The notes: generated from the sequence alone by a model not told the origin. 64,000 bases of DNA from Nymphaea colorata (GCF_008831285.2 NC_045150.1:15685362-15749361); one strand, 5' to 3'. Shown: positions 1 to 12,506, numbered from the stretch's first letter. Numbers and translations are program-made.

Positions 1-309
1 AGCACGCATGATTTTTTCACTTAGTAAAATCTATTAGGCAACAGATCCTGTTACTGAAATCAGTGGGATATGTTGCCATCTTGAGTTATCCTCGAGTGGC
101 TTGGTAATTGTTATCCTTATCTCTCAGCCTTCCCCCTTGTCTTTAAAATGTGAATGTAAAAGAGAAAGGGAATGTAACACAGAGCAGCATCTATCATATA
201 ATGAAGCTTGTCTCCTTTCCTCGTGGATGTAGGCAGTAATGCCGAACCACGTAATCATGTATGCCTTTTTGTCTCTTTAAACCCCTTTCTTCTCTGTTTT
301 CCCCTGTCC

Positions 310-1565
310 ATGATTATTAACATTGATTTACACTTACATCTCCAGTGCTTCTCAAGGGGGTCATTGATGGCAGAGAAAGCAAATTCTTTAATTGCTAGAG
401 AGGTTTTCGTCAATCTATCACGTAATCGTCGATTAACAAAAAAGAAAGATGTGTTGCATCCCCAATCTATCATAAACAAATCCGAGTAGAAGGTTGGCAT
501 CACGATCAACTTAGCAAAGTCCACAATCATTCCATTCAAGGGGTAGGAAATGTCCCTCGTGGAGATTCAAAATTGCTTGGGGATTGGAAGTGAAACACAT
601 TCCTTTGACTTACCCTGGGATTACCCTCTTTAATGGCAAGTTGGAGGAGGGCCTATGCATGACTCCAGAAGAGAAAGTCAAGTGCAAACTTGGCAGTTGG
701 AAGGCTAAATGCCTGTCATATGCTGCCTGCCAAATGCCTTCCAAAGCATGTTATTGGAAAGCTCCTGACTGTTGGTTTAGAATGTACAAGTTACCACAGT
801 GCATTATCCAGAGGTTAAATTCAGTTATGGCAAATTTTCTGTGGTGGCAATTGGACAACGAGCATATTGCTCACTTGATTGGCTGGGAAGCATTGAGTAG
901 AACTTTCTCAGAAGGTGGAGGTGAAATCATTCAAACCTTGAAATGCTCAACAGGGAAGACATGATACTATTGGCAAACAAGGCTAGACTTCATGGTGGGC
1001 TGTGAGCATTCAGTTATTGGAGTTATACATCTGACCATGGGCTCACAAACACCCAGCACTTGTTCTTGGAATTGGCTTTCCATTTGCTGGTGGTGGAAGA
1101 AGATTGGTCATAAGATAGTCACACATATCGAGTTTTCTTGAAAAAGACATGATAAAAATGTGAAAAAAGAGTTGGCCAATAACAACAAAAAAAAATATCG
1201 TGTGTATCTTAAAAAATTGGCAAAATAAGCAAGACAAAAAAAACATTTTTTTTTGCATCTTTCTATAATTTGGCCATGATGAAAAGAGCACTATGAAAGC
1301 AGCTAATATATAGAAAATAAATTGAAAAAAATAAGGTATAGAAGATTGATTGAAGAAAACGCATGGTGCATAGATCAAATTGGAGGCAATACAATTGGTT
1401 TCCCCTCAAAATACGCTAAACTGTGTTTCTCCTTTCCAAACTAGAAAAAAAATGGATGACTTCTAAATTGTCTCCCTGTTGCTTTTCCACTCCACGACAC
1501 AATATCTTGCCTCTCGTGCTCCCTAGCTCACCCGCTTGTTGTCTTGCTCTCTCTCCACCCCTCGC
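310..1565. repeat. Segmental duplication, copy 1 (partner at about 47195-47945)
   Basis: Blocks 310-420, 440-660, 1165-1230 and 1290-1565 match 47195-47260, 47390-47575, 47580-47635 and 47680-47945 in the same order and orientation. The partner lacks the LINE-coding part at about 665-1165. Matching ends at about 1565, where LINE copy A begins, so the LINE probably inserted into this copy. Bases 1-309 contain nothing I recognise. Confidence 0.75.
566..1110 (+). pseudogene. Fragment of a non-LTR retrotransposon reverse transcriptase (first LINE family)
   Basis: The plus-strand translation from about 584 to 964 follows the region of plant L1-type ORF2 downstream of the RT catalytic core: a K(H/Y)IPLTYPGI-like strand, a KLGSWKAKCLSYA segment, a YKLPQ segment and a NFLWW segment, then W-rich residues to about 1110. 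Only about 180 codons remain. There is no catalytic YADD motif and the frame breaks after 964. The wording differs from the two large LINE copies in this window, so it is another family. The matching copy at 47.2-47.9 kb keeps a different scrap of RT (an SPYLFIVV motif near 47270). Confidence 0.7.
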
Positions 1566-4500
1566 CATAGCAGCTTGCTAGGGGATGTGGCCCCCTACCT
1601 TTATTAAACAAAATGAGCTATACAACAAAGAGGGAAAGGATAGCAACAGAAAAAACTGCTATCCTTCAGACACAGTATAACCAAAGGCTGACTCAGCTCT
1701 TCCAAAAAACAACTGTCTTAACACTAGATACAGGAAAACACTAAAAATCAGTGTAGGTTAGCCTGCACACAAAAAAACGTCCCTCCACTCCTTGACGTAG
1801 GAAGTAATGAAGGATCCGAAATCAGCCGTAGGATGATCCCTTTCAATCTTGACATTGTAGTGGAAATCTTTGACAAGCATGTGGAACTCCGACCATATCC
1901 TACTGTCGTCATAATGTTGTTGTATCCTCTGGACAAGGGCTTCGATCCTAGTGTAGATAGTAACACAACCGCCATACTCCTTATGATACCTGAACAACTT
2001 TTCCATCACCTCCAGCTCACCAGCGAGTACACTGGCCCTTGGATTCAACAATATAGCCATGCCATTCACTCCATCACTGCATAAGAGTTTCCAGCAACCC
2101 TCAACTTCTCAGCGATTTCGGCTTGTGTGACCTCAAAGAAAAGCATATTAGAAGGTTCTCTACACCTGGCAGAATAGATAAGATTGGAAATGGCCCAAGT
2201 ACAGACAGTGCCTTCTGATTCCTTGGTCCATTTGATACCCTAGAAAGTGACCACACATGTCGACCATATTTCTTCTTTAATATTAATGGCTGCACTAGGT
2301 TTGTCTTCATTCGTCAACTTATTGCGATGCCACCAGATTCGCCAGCAAAAATAGGGAATGTGATTCTCCAACACGCCCTCAGGCACCCGTCATGCACCTT
2401 CTTATGCATCCACTGTTTGATTTCAAACTGGAAGTTGCGAGTGGGTGAATAGATGACGCCGAACTTGGCCGAGATTCATTCCCAAATTTCTGGCTACCTT
2501 GCAATGGAGGATAACATATTGATTAGTTTCTTCAGTTTTCCTGCAAAAAAGACAACAGTTAGCAAGTTGGAAACCTAGCACTTTGATTCTGTCTAAAGTG
2601 GTTAATCTGCCCTAGCTAGCAAGGAAGCTGAACCAGCATGCACTAGATGAAGCTTTTCCTTGCCAAATGTATTTCCTCCAGCTCTCTCTCTCCCTGGCTG
2701 CCCTAGTATGATCGAGAATGTCTCCAACTCCAATACAAGTTTGATGGTTGTCTTCCAAACAACCTGGTCAGCTTCATTAGATAGAGGGATAGAGTCTATG
2801 TTGCCAATGAGGCCTATGCACACTTCCTCAATACCATTCGTGTCTCTCCTGCTCAAGAGCACCTTAATTTTAACCGAGATATTGAGTTCCCTCGCAATAT
2901 TAACAGAACTATCCCCACTAATCCACTGGATAAGTGGGCTACCCGGACAAGGATCGAGCCAGAAACGACAGCGGCTGCCATCCCCAAGCTTCCACTCTGT
3001 CTTATCTTGTATATGTCTCCAGCCCCAGCTACCTCTAATTGACCTATTATGGGTCTAAAGACTATTCTTTTGGAGGTACTTATCCTTGTTTACCTTGGCC
3101 CAAACGCCATCATCCATCAAGATTCTGCTACACCTGTTAGCCAACAGCGCGTGGTTCAAGCCCTCCACTTTGTATAGGCCAATGCCCCCAAGATCATAAG
3201 GGTTGCACAGTCTAGCCCAACTGATGTGGTGGATATGCCGAGCAGACTCACCATCATTCCAAAGGAATCGTTTGCATATGTTTTCAAGTTTTATTAATTC
3301 TACGAGAAGACAGAAGACCATCATCCAAGAGTGGGGGAGGGTAGACAACACATATTTAATAAGGATGATACACCAAGCAAAAGAGAGAATGCAAGCTTTC
3401 CATCCCGCGAGCTTACTTTCCATTTTGGTAAGCAGTGGACAACACATGTCCTCAGTCAGTCTACCATAGAAAAAAGGTACTCCAAGATATTCAGCTGGAA
3501 GGGAGCCCATCGGCCATTGAAGGATGTTGTTGAGATCCTCTACCCTACAATCTAGAGTTTTGTCTAGGAAGACAACAGATTTTTCTTTGTTCACTTTCAT
3601 ACTAGCGAACTTCTCAAATTGCTCTAGCATCTCTTTAATGGCACAAGAGGAGCTTATAGAAGCCTTAGAAACCATGAGAACATCGTCTGCATACATAACA
3701 ACTCATGTCTCCTGAGAAGCATTTCAGATCTTGAAAATTTGGATGTTCTTGTTACAGACCTCCACTTGAATATGGCGATTGAAGATTTCCATGACTAGAA
3801 TAAAAAGGTATGGGGACGTTGGGTCCCCCTGTCTGAGTCCTTTAGAAGCAGTGAACTTGTCCCCCAAGCGACCATTAATCATCATCTCGTACAACACTGA
3901 AGAAACACATTTCATCACTAACTCTATCCATCTGGGGTGAAATCCCAGCACATGCATGTTATTCTGTAAAAATTTTCAAGAAATCCTATCATATACCTTC
4001 GAAAGATCCAACTTAAGAAAGCAACCCCCTTTCGACCAGAAATCTTTAGAATTAGCAATCTCATTCGCCCATAAAATGTTGTCTTAAATTTCCTCCCTTT
4101 AGAGAAAGCAGCTTGGTTCCTTTGAACCAGTCTCATGATGACATCCCTCATCCTGATAACTAGTATTTTGGCAATAATCTTATAAATGGTGTTGTATAAG
4201 GATATGGGCCTGTAATCCTCAACCCTGATGGCATTCAGGTTTTTTGCTATCAAGCAAATCATTGTATGGTTAACACTTCCAACAAGTTTAGTTTTCAGGA
4301 AGAAATCTTGCACAGGTGCAACCACATCATTTCCTATGATGCTTCAACAATCCTTGTAGAAATAGTTCGAGAAACCATCTGGGCCAGCAGTACTATCCTT
4401 GTCAAGACTCTTGACCTCCATAGCTATCTCCTCTCTCATGATTGGTCGTAACATCCATTGGTTCTCTTCATTGGTAACCATGTTGCCATCTATTATACCT

Positions 4501-5640
4501 GCAAACAGATCTCTAGAAGCTACATCAAACCTCAAAAGCTGCTGGAAATGAGAGGTACAAGTCTGCAAGATATTGGTCTCCTCTGTATGTATTTCCCCAT
4601 CTACTTTGATTACCTTGATATACTGCTTAGCCTTACGACAGTTGGTCATGATATAAAAGAAATATGTGTTTTTGTCCCCCTCTGTGAGCCATCTAACCTG
4701 AGACCTTTGCTTCCACAATACTTCTTCCATACAGAGGGCATCATTGAGCAAACCTCTAACCTCATACTCCTTTTTAGTAGCTCCCCAATCCCCATTTTCA
4801 ACGAGAAGCCTGCTCTGGTCTAGGCAAAGACAAAGGTTCTCAATCCGGCTCTCTAGCCGACCAAACTTCTCCACATTCCATCTCAACAAGGCAACTTTAA
4901 CTAACCCTAGCTTCTTAAGGAGTCTGATCATGGGGAAGCTAGTGACATTGAAGCCACATTCCTTCTTGACTATATCCCACCCATTTGAATCCATGATCCA
5001 AGGCTTGAATAGCCTGAAAGGACAATGACCCTTGTTCAGTCTGCTATTCGTGAACGTCTGATATACTAAGAAGCTGTAATCAGAAGTGAAGGAAGTAGAG
5101 ACCTTGATCGTTCCATTACCACTAAACTCGAAGACCCACTTATCGTTCACAAAACACCAGTCAAGTTTACACAACACAGTATGTTGCCCCGTTATGATTA
5201 GACCACGTAAATTTCTTGGAGGGATCTTCCACTTCAAACAACGACAACTGGTAGGAGACAATGAAACTATTAAAGGCCAGTGAAGATCTAGCTAGAGGAA
5301 GAGCTACCGTTTTGTTCTAGCTACCCGTCATCGCATTGAAGTCCCTTATAACCATACATGGGCCATTGATCTTAGAGACCACTACCTCAAGCCTAATAAG
5401 GCTCTCCAGCCTATCTACAAGCCTCGTAGGCAAGTAGATACCAAAAATAATAGTTTTCCTGCCATCACGAAGGTCCTTCAAACACATACCAACCCAATAG
5501 GTGTCCACAATATAACTAAGAACCTGCATAACATTCTAATTCTACCCCTACCATTAAGTACATTATCGTTAGACAAAAAGTCATACTCAGTAAGTTGTTC
5601 ATAGTAGCATGCAACTTATGAGAATCAACCATAAAATCAA
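1566..5640 (-). mobile_element. LINE copy A (L1-type, with RNase H), 5'-truncated and degenerate
   Basis: The minus strand from 5640 to about 1566 is collinear with LINE copy B at 27256-32027. It starts inside the endonuclease region and lacks about 650 bp of 5' sequence present in copy B (the ORF1 tail and the first part of the endonuclease). The 3' end is shared: an AATAAAGGTAGGGGGCC motif followed by CAGCAAGCTG-like sequence, with no poly(A) tail. Several in-frame stops and frameshifts break ORF2. I found no clear target-site duplication. 5' truncation is typical of LINE integration by target-primed reverse transcription. Confidence 0.85.
1748..5529 (-). pseudogene. LINE copy A ORF2 remnants (endonuclease, RT, zinc-binding, RNase H)
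   Basis: In order on the minus strand: endonuclease part (5529-5317, ending in the RDFNAM motif), a linker with the DKDSTAGPDG motif (5261-4344), RT fingers and palm (4325-3724, with FSKGRK and GLRQGDPTSPYLF), the RT catalytic MYADD box and thumb (3696-3055), a connecting region (2862-2602), and a RNase H-like C-terminus (2069-1758, with RIEALVQRI and an HPTADF segment). At least five frame changes separate these pieces, so no working protein can be made. Copy B is the closest relative in the window. Confidence 0.85.
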
Positions 5641-6183
5641 TATACCAGCTAAATTTTAATCACCCACAATTTTCATGAATTTATTGACCAACTTATGGAA
5701 CTTTTTGTTTTTGAATGATTGTTCAACCTTATTAACTCAAAGAAATGTAAATCAATCCTAACATTCGACTAAATTTAAAAACAGAACCACTAATCAAGAA
5801 GATCAACAACAAGTTTCAAGGATCCCTTAACAAGAACACCACACCAAATGCATACCGATGGTCATCATCATGAACCTTGCCATGAACATCATACAGCCAT
5901 CCATGAGTGCATCATAAGCCTTACCATGAAACACCATACCAAATGCATTCCATGTTCATTATCATGAACTTCAACATAAAATACCATGCAGCCACAAATT
6001 TTAATGGCTCCATCACTACAAGTCCACATCATAAACCACCAAACCGAATACATTCCATGGCCATCATCATGAGCCTTAACAGAAAATGTCACACAAACGT
6101 GAAAACCAAATGCTATTGAGTGAGCACGTTGCATCGGGAGCTTGACAATGCATATCATGGCCATCACAACAGGGCTTAACATG
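5641..6183. repeat. Degenerate CATGAACC / ACACCATACCAAATGCAT repeats
   Basis: No gene is visible. From about 5840 the sequence repeatedly uses CATCATGAACCTT, ACACCATACCAAATGC and CATTCCATGG-like words at irregular spacing of roughly 90-130 bp. This looks like an old, diverged tandem array that runs into the cleaner 92-bp repeat at 6184-6367. Open frames here (for example 5889-6218, minus) are by-products of the repeat. Confidence 0.5.
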
Positions 6184-6367
6184 AGTAAAATCATACAGGT
6201 ATGCTGTTCATGGACCATAGCTGCATACGACTCTCCATCACGAGCCTTACGACAAACACCATACCAAATGTATATAGTAAAATCATACAGGTATGTTGTT
6301 CATGGACCGTAGTTGCATAAGACTCCATCACCAGCCTTACGACAAACACCATACCAAATGTATACCA
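6184..6367. repeat. Two tandem copies of a 92-bp unit
   Basis: AGTAAAATCATACAGGTATG begins at 6184 and again at 6276, and each unit runs through CATGGACC, CTCCATCAC and ACACCATACCAAATGTAT. The copies differ at only a few positions. They form the best-preserved part of the degenerate array that starts near 5840. Confidence 0.75.
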
Positions 6368-6405
6368 TGGTTATTGTCACGAACCTTACCATGAATCATA
6401 TACCA

Positions 6406-6900
6406 TCATGACACCGTCCGCGTTGGTTCTCTTTTTGATAACAGCGGTGATGAAAAGAAGAAAAAAGAAGAAGAAGAAGATGAGAGAGAGAGAGATGCAC
6501 CTTTTTTCATATGTGAGCCCTGTTCCTTGCTTGTTGAAGACGAAAGAGGAAAGCGTCCCTTCACTCCTAGAGAAGAAGCAACAGATGTGAGAAAGAATCT
6601 TCTTGCGCAGGGGAGGAGGCCTCCCTCTTCCTTGCTTGTTGAAGACGTGGAAAGGAATGGGAGGGGTAGTGTGGGAATAAAAAGACTCTTCCTCTTCCCT
6701 TCCTTTCCTTTCCTTCTGAATCCATCTGATTTGGGAGGGATTGGATTTACACTACACAATCCCTCCCTTTCCTTTCCTTTCATTTCCCTCCCCTCACAAC
6801 CAGACACACTTTCTTCATTTCCCTCACTTTCCCTCTTTTCTAATTAACCAACCAAACGAATGAGGGATTGCTCAATCCCTCCCTTTCCCTCCTACCAAAC
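6406..6900. repeat. Purine/pyrimidine-biased low-complexity region
   Basis: This stretch has GAAGAAGAA and GAGAGAGAG runs, then TTCCTTTCCTTTCC-type pyrimidine runs on the same strand. The opposing open frames at 6406-6807 and 6527-6847 are explained by that bias, with long Ser, Lys, Glu and Phe runs. It ends in CCTACCAAACAGGCTG, a word often found at the edges of plant DNA transposons, but I see no matching left end. Confidence 0.55.
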
Positions 6901-6950
6901 AGGCTGTAAAATTATCACAGCCTACCTACTGTCACTGTTTGTTAGAAGTA

Positions 6951-7038
6951 GTACTCCGTATACTTGTTAAGCTAGAGGCTGAAACTAATGTGCAGTACTC
7001 CGTATACTTGTTGAGCTAGAGGCTGAAACTAATGTGCA
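6951..7038. repeat. Perfect-length 44-bp tandem duplication
   Basis: GTACTCCGTATACTTGTT starts at 6951 and again at 6995. Each unit continues through AGCTAGAGGCTGAAACTAAT to TGCA. The two 44-bp units differ at one base (TTAAG versus TTGAG), suggesting a fairly recent slippage duplication. The flank at 7039-7204 shows nothing recognisable. Confidence 0.85.
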
Positions 7039-8083
7039 TTTTATATATACTGACACGCACCAATTTGATATATGAAACTGTTTGCATCAAGTTAATTTGC
7101 TACCTAAAGAAGGTGTTGGCTTCTCCATTCTAAGATGCCTCTATGTGCTGAATTTTCCTCTTAGAGATGAAGGAATCTACCATAGTTCATCAGCAAGTTG
7201 AGACTGTTAGTTTTCATTATCTAAATTTAATTTGTTGCTTATTGTTTAAATTTTTTGGTATTTGGAGTGCTCCAGAAAAATGAGGTTTTGTTTTGAAATA
7301 GGAAAGAAAGGGATTCGCCCGTCGGTACGAGGATTGACCGTTTCCAATGCCTTTACCATGGATAATCAACCCAAGGGCTATGTTTATCATTGATGCATTT
7401 CGTTTTAACTTAAACATTTTTTTGATTCTATATGCAGTGTTGAAAAATATTGAAAGTTTGAATTCAAACTTTTAAAAAGATTCTTAAAAAATTGCTTGAG
7501 AATGTGAAATATTTTGGAAAAAACTAGAATTGATAAATCTTTGTAAATATCATTTGAAAAACTTGAAAATCATTTTAGTGTTCTCTTAAGACTTTAAGTA
7601 GGTTTGAGATTTTGCTCTAATTAGGTTACCACCTAGTTAGAGTTTCATCTCATCTTGCTTAAGTTGTTTTGGAGATGTAATTGTGCTCACAAGTGACATT
7701 AAGTGAATGTGGATGCATGAATGCATTCACCCTATATGATTAGAAGGATATAAAATATTTCTACCACAACATTCATCTAAAGTCATTCCTACCACAACAT
7801 ACATCTAAGATTTTTGTAATAAATATTTTTGATAAAAAGAGAAAAGTTTTTGAAAATGGAATGGAGTTGTAGACCCTCAAGCATGATTCCAATATTGGGT
7901 CATTACTTGATTTTGGTCTTAGTTAAGTCGGCAAATAAAAAATTAAAATCTTAAATGATAAGAGAAAATATTGAAAGAATTGAAAAGATGAAAGACTTGA
8001 TCCCAAGAGAGATATAGAGAAAGAGAGAGAAAAAGAGATCTTGAAAATCATAAAATCAAATATTTAAAATGAAGAGAGATATG

Positions 8084-8160
8084 TGTGTGTGTGTATATAT
8101 ATATATATTTATTTATTTATTTATTTATTTATTTATATTTATATATACATATGTATATAT
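8084..8160. repeat. Compound TG/TA/TTTA microsatellite
   Basis: A GT run passes into an AT run, then about nine TTTA units and further TATA. It lies inside the 7205-10151 LTR. Diverged AT-rich tracts occur at the matching place in the 36767 LTR (about 38620-38870). Confidence 0.8.
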
Positions 8161-9524
8161 GTATAGGTACGTATATGAAACCTTGTGAAAATGAAACTTA
8201 AATCAAATAGAGAAGAGAATATCATTTTAGAAAGAGATAGAGATTTAAAATGGAATACACGTATATATATTTATATATACATATATGAGAGTTTGTAAAA
8301 GGATATGTTAAATCATAAAGAGAGAAGGACAAAGAAAGATATTTATGTGCACACATACGTATATAACATGTATATACGCATATGTCTTCATGAATATTAA
8401 AACCAAAAAGTGAATTGAAAATAGCCGACTTCAATTTTTGATGTAGGCCGGAGAAGAATTTAGGCTCATGCAAGAACCTAAGTTAAGTCTCCAAGGCGGT
8501 ATTAGAGGAGTTTCTTTTGAAAATATTTTAAAAAATAGAATGTTATGATTTTGGTTACAAGGAAATATGTTTCTTCTACCGTTGGGTATGGAAGAAAATC
8601 AAGCAATATAACGAGGCCCTCGTTAGGGTTCCTAATTGGATGATTGAGAAGGAAACTACACGTAATGACATGAAGATGCATTTTTAATATGTACATATTC
8701 GTGAGGGTTTTCCCGGGTTGGACAAGCCCCAACCTCAAAAATCAACATGAAGAGTTCCCAAACCATACTCTCATTCCCACCATATATTCACATATAAATG
8801 GAAAACCAAGCAACTATGCATAGATAATATATAGACAATATTCAAGGAAGGAAAGAGAGAAAGAGAGATTGAAAGAGAAAGATTCAACTAGGAGGGAGGG
8901 CATAATATAACTTATAAAATGAAAGATCATCTCATCTTTCCATGCTCCCGGTGTACTTGAGCATAGTTTCTTGTCTCTAAAAAGAGATTGAGTGTTATTT
9001 CTTTTGGCCATGGGAAGAGGAAGATGAGAAGAAAATGAGAAAAGCAAAAGAAGTCTATATTCAAGAAAGGAAAGAACAACAACAACAAGATTATATTTGA
9101 AAAAATGAATAACATGATTTAATCATAGAATGAAAGATTATCTCATCTTCTCATGCTCTCTGTGCTCTTGACTATAGCCTCTTTACTCTAAAATAGAGAA
9201 TGAGAGCTATCTCATATGGCCATGGGGAGATGAAGAAGAGAGAAAAGAAAATAGAGAATGGAATGAGGTTTGGATTACATACCTCTAAATGAGAAAGGCT
9301 TAGAGAAGAGAAAATGAACACCTTAGCTTGGAGATCCTCTTGAATGAAGCTCCAAAATGATGCCTCCAAAGGGGTTGTAACTTGCTTCAAATTGAAGAAA
9401 AAGAGAAATTGAAAAAGGAAGAGGGAAAGAGAAAGAGCTCAAGAGAAACCCTAAGTTTTCAAGTGAAAATACTCTAGGGTTTCTCCCAAGGCCAACTCTT
9501 GCCTAAGATGGGGGAAGCGGGGGG

Positions 9525-9532
9525 TATTTAAA
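9525..9532 (-). promoter_or_regulatory. Probable LTR TATA box
   Basis: TTTAAATA on the minus strand about 620 bp into the LTR, in a sharp drop to GC-richer sequence followed by a pyrimidine-rich tract. It holds the same relative place as the TATA-like boxes in the 17590 LTR (18975) and the 36767 LTR (37661). It is a motif match only. Confidence 0.4.
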
Positions 9533-10177
9533 GAGGATTTTGGAGCCAAAACCCTAAATTTTAATTTTTTTTTTTAATTTCACCCCCTTTTTATACGAAT
9601 TTCACATAATTTTGAATGGTTTAAAAATGAGTATGATTGGCCATTAGGCTTATAAAAATATTTTTTTTAAATGGGTTGGGCCTTTGTCCACCGAAAAAGA
9701 CTAAAATCGCCTTCTAAAAAGAGGTTTTTTTGTCAAAAAAAGGGGCAAATGGTTCTTGCCCATCAAAAAGACCAAAATCACCCTCTAAAAGGAGGTTTTT
9801 TATAAAAAGGAGGGGCAAATAGGTCTTGCCCACCAAAATGACCAAAATTGAAAAGGAGGTTCTTTATCAAAATGAGAAACAAATGAGTCTTACCCACCAA
9901 AAAGACCAAAATTGCCCTCTAAAAGGAGGTTCTTTGTCAAAAGGAGGGGCAACTAGGTCTTGTTCTAATTTGGATCTGAAAGTCGGATTTTTTATCTAAT
10001 TTGAATTTGATAATTGGATTTTTAGTTTGAAATGCTAGATTTGGATCTAAAATTGAATTTTTGGATCTAAACTTGGTTTAAAATTCATTTTAAAAATAAT
10101 AGATCCGAAATTTTAATAGCCCCGTTTTTTGAAAAATTTGGGGTGATAACACTTATCTAGTCATTTTTCAATGTTTT

Positions 10178-10340
10178 TTTATTTCTCGTTTACTTTATTT
10201 TTATATAATTATCAGGATTTTTTATTTATTTTTTAAAAATTTACCATTTTTTTCTATTTCTCATTTACTTTATTTTTACATAATTATCAGGATTTTTATT
10301 TATTTTTTTTAAATTTACCATTTTTTTCTATTTTATTCCT
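10178..10340. repeat. Tandem pair of about 77-bp AT-rich units
   Basis: The series TTTCTC, TTTACTTTATTTTTA, ATAATTATCAGGATTTTT and ATTTACCATTTTTTTCTA appears twice in succession with small indels. It adjoins the start of the lone LTR. Confidence 0.75.
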
Positions 10341-11372
10341 GAGATATATAGCTTTGCCATATTGTACCCATCGTTTTTCTTGTCATATAATACCCATACA
10401 CATTTTTCTGTATCTTCAGATATTTCGACCCTCTTTTTCATTTTTTATCATTTCAACAAGGACATGAATATCATTTTAACACGACTCCATGATTGTTTAG
10501 AATGTTGGGGTGTGCCGAGCACTAAATCTGGGTTGAGGAAAAATGTGTATATATGAATCAAACACCATAACAACATTGCCTTTTGCCCATTGTGAGATCC
10601 GACTGTAAAAACTACCTTAAATCATTGGCAAAAGCTTTGTCCACCATGCAAGCTCTCAATTCAAAAAGGTCACTGGTCAAATCGTTCAAGCCCCATCAAG
10701 AAATAAAACTGACTAATCCTAAGTCAAAGGTTGCTTTGGAACAATTAGGAGATTCTCTAGAAGAATACTAGTTCTTAGAGTGGCTTGGTCATCGAGAGGC
10801 CTCTCCTTATTCATTCTATAGGGCGAGGCTGCCATTTCCTTTCAATCAGATCCTTTCCTTGAAGTCAGAGTCTTTCTTTTTCTATTTTGTTGATGGAAAA
10901 TGGCATCCATTGCATTTATCTATCTCAGAAACCGGTTTATCGAGTTGACCCTCCCTTCCCTTTCTTCCACTGACTTTCCTATTTCTGATGATTTGATGGC
11001 TCTCATCTTGAATAGCTACTTGACCTCTCGACCCTCAAACACAAGTACAGATAAGGCATGGAAAGTGGGGCTCAGTGGGAAGAAGATTGTAACATGAGAG
11101 AGCAAAGAGGTCAGGAGGTCAACCTGTTTCAAATATACATGGACTTCATCAGAGGAACTGTGGATTTCTGAAGAAGATCTCACACCCATTCAACCAGATG
11201 AGACCACCCCCTTGTGAATGATCGGTGCAGCGGCTAGGCTAATCATGTTGGAAGGGTCAATGAGGCGATGTACGAAGCTCCCTGTTGTTTACATGGCATC
11301 AAAAATTTCAACAGGAAATGGAATGCTAGTCCAAACACTAGAGTGAGAAAAGGGGAGAAAGGTGGCTAAGAG
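10341..11372. other. Intergenic stretch, no gene recognised
   Basis: Short open frames (10362-10556, 10583-10771, 10900-11097, all plus) have no motifs I recognise and no clear start context. The sequence lies downstream (minus-strand sense) of the TIR exon at 11379, so part of it could be intron or 3' remnant of that TNL pseudogene. I see no NB-ARC motif in it. Confidence 0.5.
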
Positions 11373-11378
11373 CATACC

Positions 11379-12046
11379 CATTTGCATCTTTTAGGTTGAA
11401 CCCCGATATCTTTCCAACCTCACTCAAAGCATTCTTCCAGTCGCTCACCTATTGCTTTAGCTCCTCATTATTCTCATGGCTCTCGAACTTTCGCTTTAAA
11501 GGACCTTTCAGATTCCCAACATGGGAAGGTTTGACAACAAAGAATACAAGAATGATGAGCCTCCTTGGCTCCCCTCCTGCACTCTACCATCTTACTAATC
11601 ACTCTCAAACACCACTTGGAATCAGCGTAACCCTCAGAGATGATGGACACAAACATCCTCGACCTTTCTATGTACCCAGATAAGTTATTCACCCTCTCAC
11701 CCTTCCCCAAATTCACGTTATCTATAAAAGTAGAGATGCCCCTTGTTACCAAGGCATCATAAAGATGGGCAATGAATCCCTTGCGGGTGTCGGCTCCTCT
11801 TAAAACTTAAGAAAACATCATATTTCTAAACATCGTCTCCTTGGGAAGTTTGTGAAGATGCTTCAGTTCCATCGACACCACAACTATGAGAGCAGACGTC
11901 CTTCTCCTCGGTAGCTCCTTCAATTGCGACCAATTGTACAATAGGTTAGAATGTTCCCAAAGAAACAATGAGACCGCTTCTAGGGTTTTCCGTTCAGCAA
12001 CGGTTACGGTTGGAGAGATTTGGTTAGTTTTCATATTTAATTTCAT
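11379..12046 (-). pseudogene. TIR domain of a TNL resistance gene (TIR pseudogene 1)
   Basis: Minus-strand translation gives a plant TIR domain: a YDVFLSF strand at about 11808-11828, then RGADTRKGF, AHLYDALVTRGISTFID, ERVNNLSGYIERS, SEGYADSKWCL and a VSDWKNALSEVGKISGFNL end. A single extra A after YDVFLSF shifts the frame before RGADTRKG, and an in-frame stop lies near 11448 (LKQ-stop-VSDW), so it is broken. The exon ends at 11379 with donor GTATGC (11373-11378), as is usual for the first TNL intron after a KDANG-type sequence. An ATG-led frame extends upstream to 12046 but its start is uncertain. In the family the TIR domain is an NADase and oligomerisation module. No NB-ARC follows, so only exon 1 remains. 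Confidence 0.85.
11773..11783. other. Empty-site counterpart of the LINE copy B insertion site
   Basis: TGAATCCCTTG occurs once here, inside TIR pseudogene 1, followed directly by CGGGTGTCGG and TAAAACTTAAGAAAACATC. In the paralogous TIR pseudogene 2 the same 11 bp occur twice (27245-27255, 32028-32038) with LINE copy B between them. This gives an internal uninterrupted reference. Confidence 0.85.
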
Positions 12047-12506
12047 AATTGCAAGTGGGCCCTCTTGCAGTTACAAAATGTAAATATGGGGCTCAAAGCC
12101 ACTATCCAACATCTCCCACTTAGTCATGAAACTTTCATATTGTTTCCACTGTTTGTGGGCTTCCTTGATCTTTAGTTATGTAGTTTTCCATTTTGGTTTG
12201 TCCATCGTAACTTGAATTTTGTTCAAAGTTTGTAGCGAGGTTTTTCATTCAATTGTTTTTCATCAGTTCAATATATTTCACATTAGTTATGAGGTTTTCT
12301 TCATGCACAAGTATTTCCATCGTAACATGTTAAAACTTAGTCTCATGTGAACTACAAGCTTTACATAAAAATCAACAAGAATTCTCTTGATTATAATGCT
12401 AGCAATCATATAAGCATTTGAAGTGTACATGTATATTCTCTTCTTATTCAATAATGAAGTCAGCTTAGATATTTTTTAACCACCTCACAAAGAGGCAAAC
12501 CAGGAT
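12047..12506. other. Intergenic stretch left of the first gap
   Basis: No coding sequence is visible. It includes a CATCTCCCACTTAGTCATGAAAC segment near 12109, a word I associate loosely with plant repeats. It does not resemble the 17590 LTR, so the gypsy element's 5' LTR is not here. Confidence 0.4.

Larger units (their letters stand above)
7205..10151 (-). mobile_element. Lone LTR of a Ty3/gypsy (TAT-like) element, minus strand
   Basis: On the minus strand the LTR starts at 10151 with TGTTATCACCCCAAATTTTT, close to the TGTTAACACCCC start of the 17590 LTR, and probably ends with CTAACA at 7205-7210. Near its 3' end (7305-7345) is a GGTCAATCCTCGTACCGACG-type block also seen at about 21265-21310 and, decayed, at 35905. 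Its body is homologous to 36767-39298 in opposite orientation (compare 8410-8520 with 38480-38580, and 7605-7740 with 39140-39298). No internal retroelement sequence adjoins it, so it is probably a solo LTR. The 5-bp flanks (GAGAC left, CTTAT right) do not match, so one boundary may be slightly off or a flank lost. Confidence 0.75.

Noticed and set aside
5840-6420. CRISPR-like regularly spaced repeats
   Set aside because: The repeats are long, diverged and irregular, with no constant short repeat and unique spacers, and the DNA is clearly plant.
6406-6847. Two opposing ORFs of more than 100 codons
   Set aside because: Both lie in purine/pyrimidine-biased low-complexity sequence and encode Ser/Lys/Glu/Phe runs with no domain.
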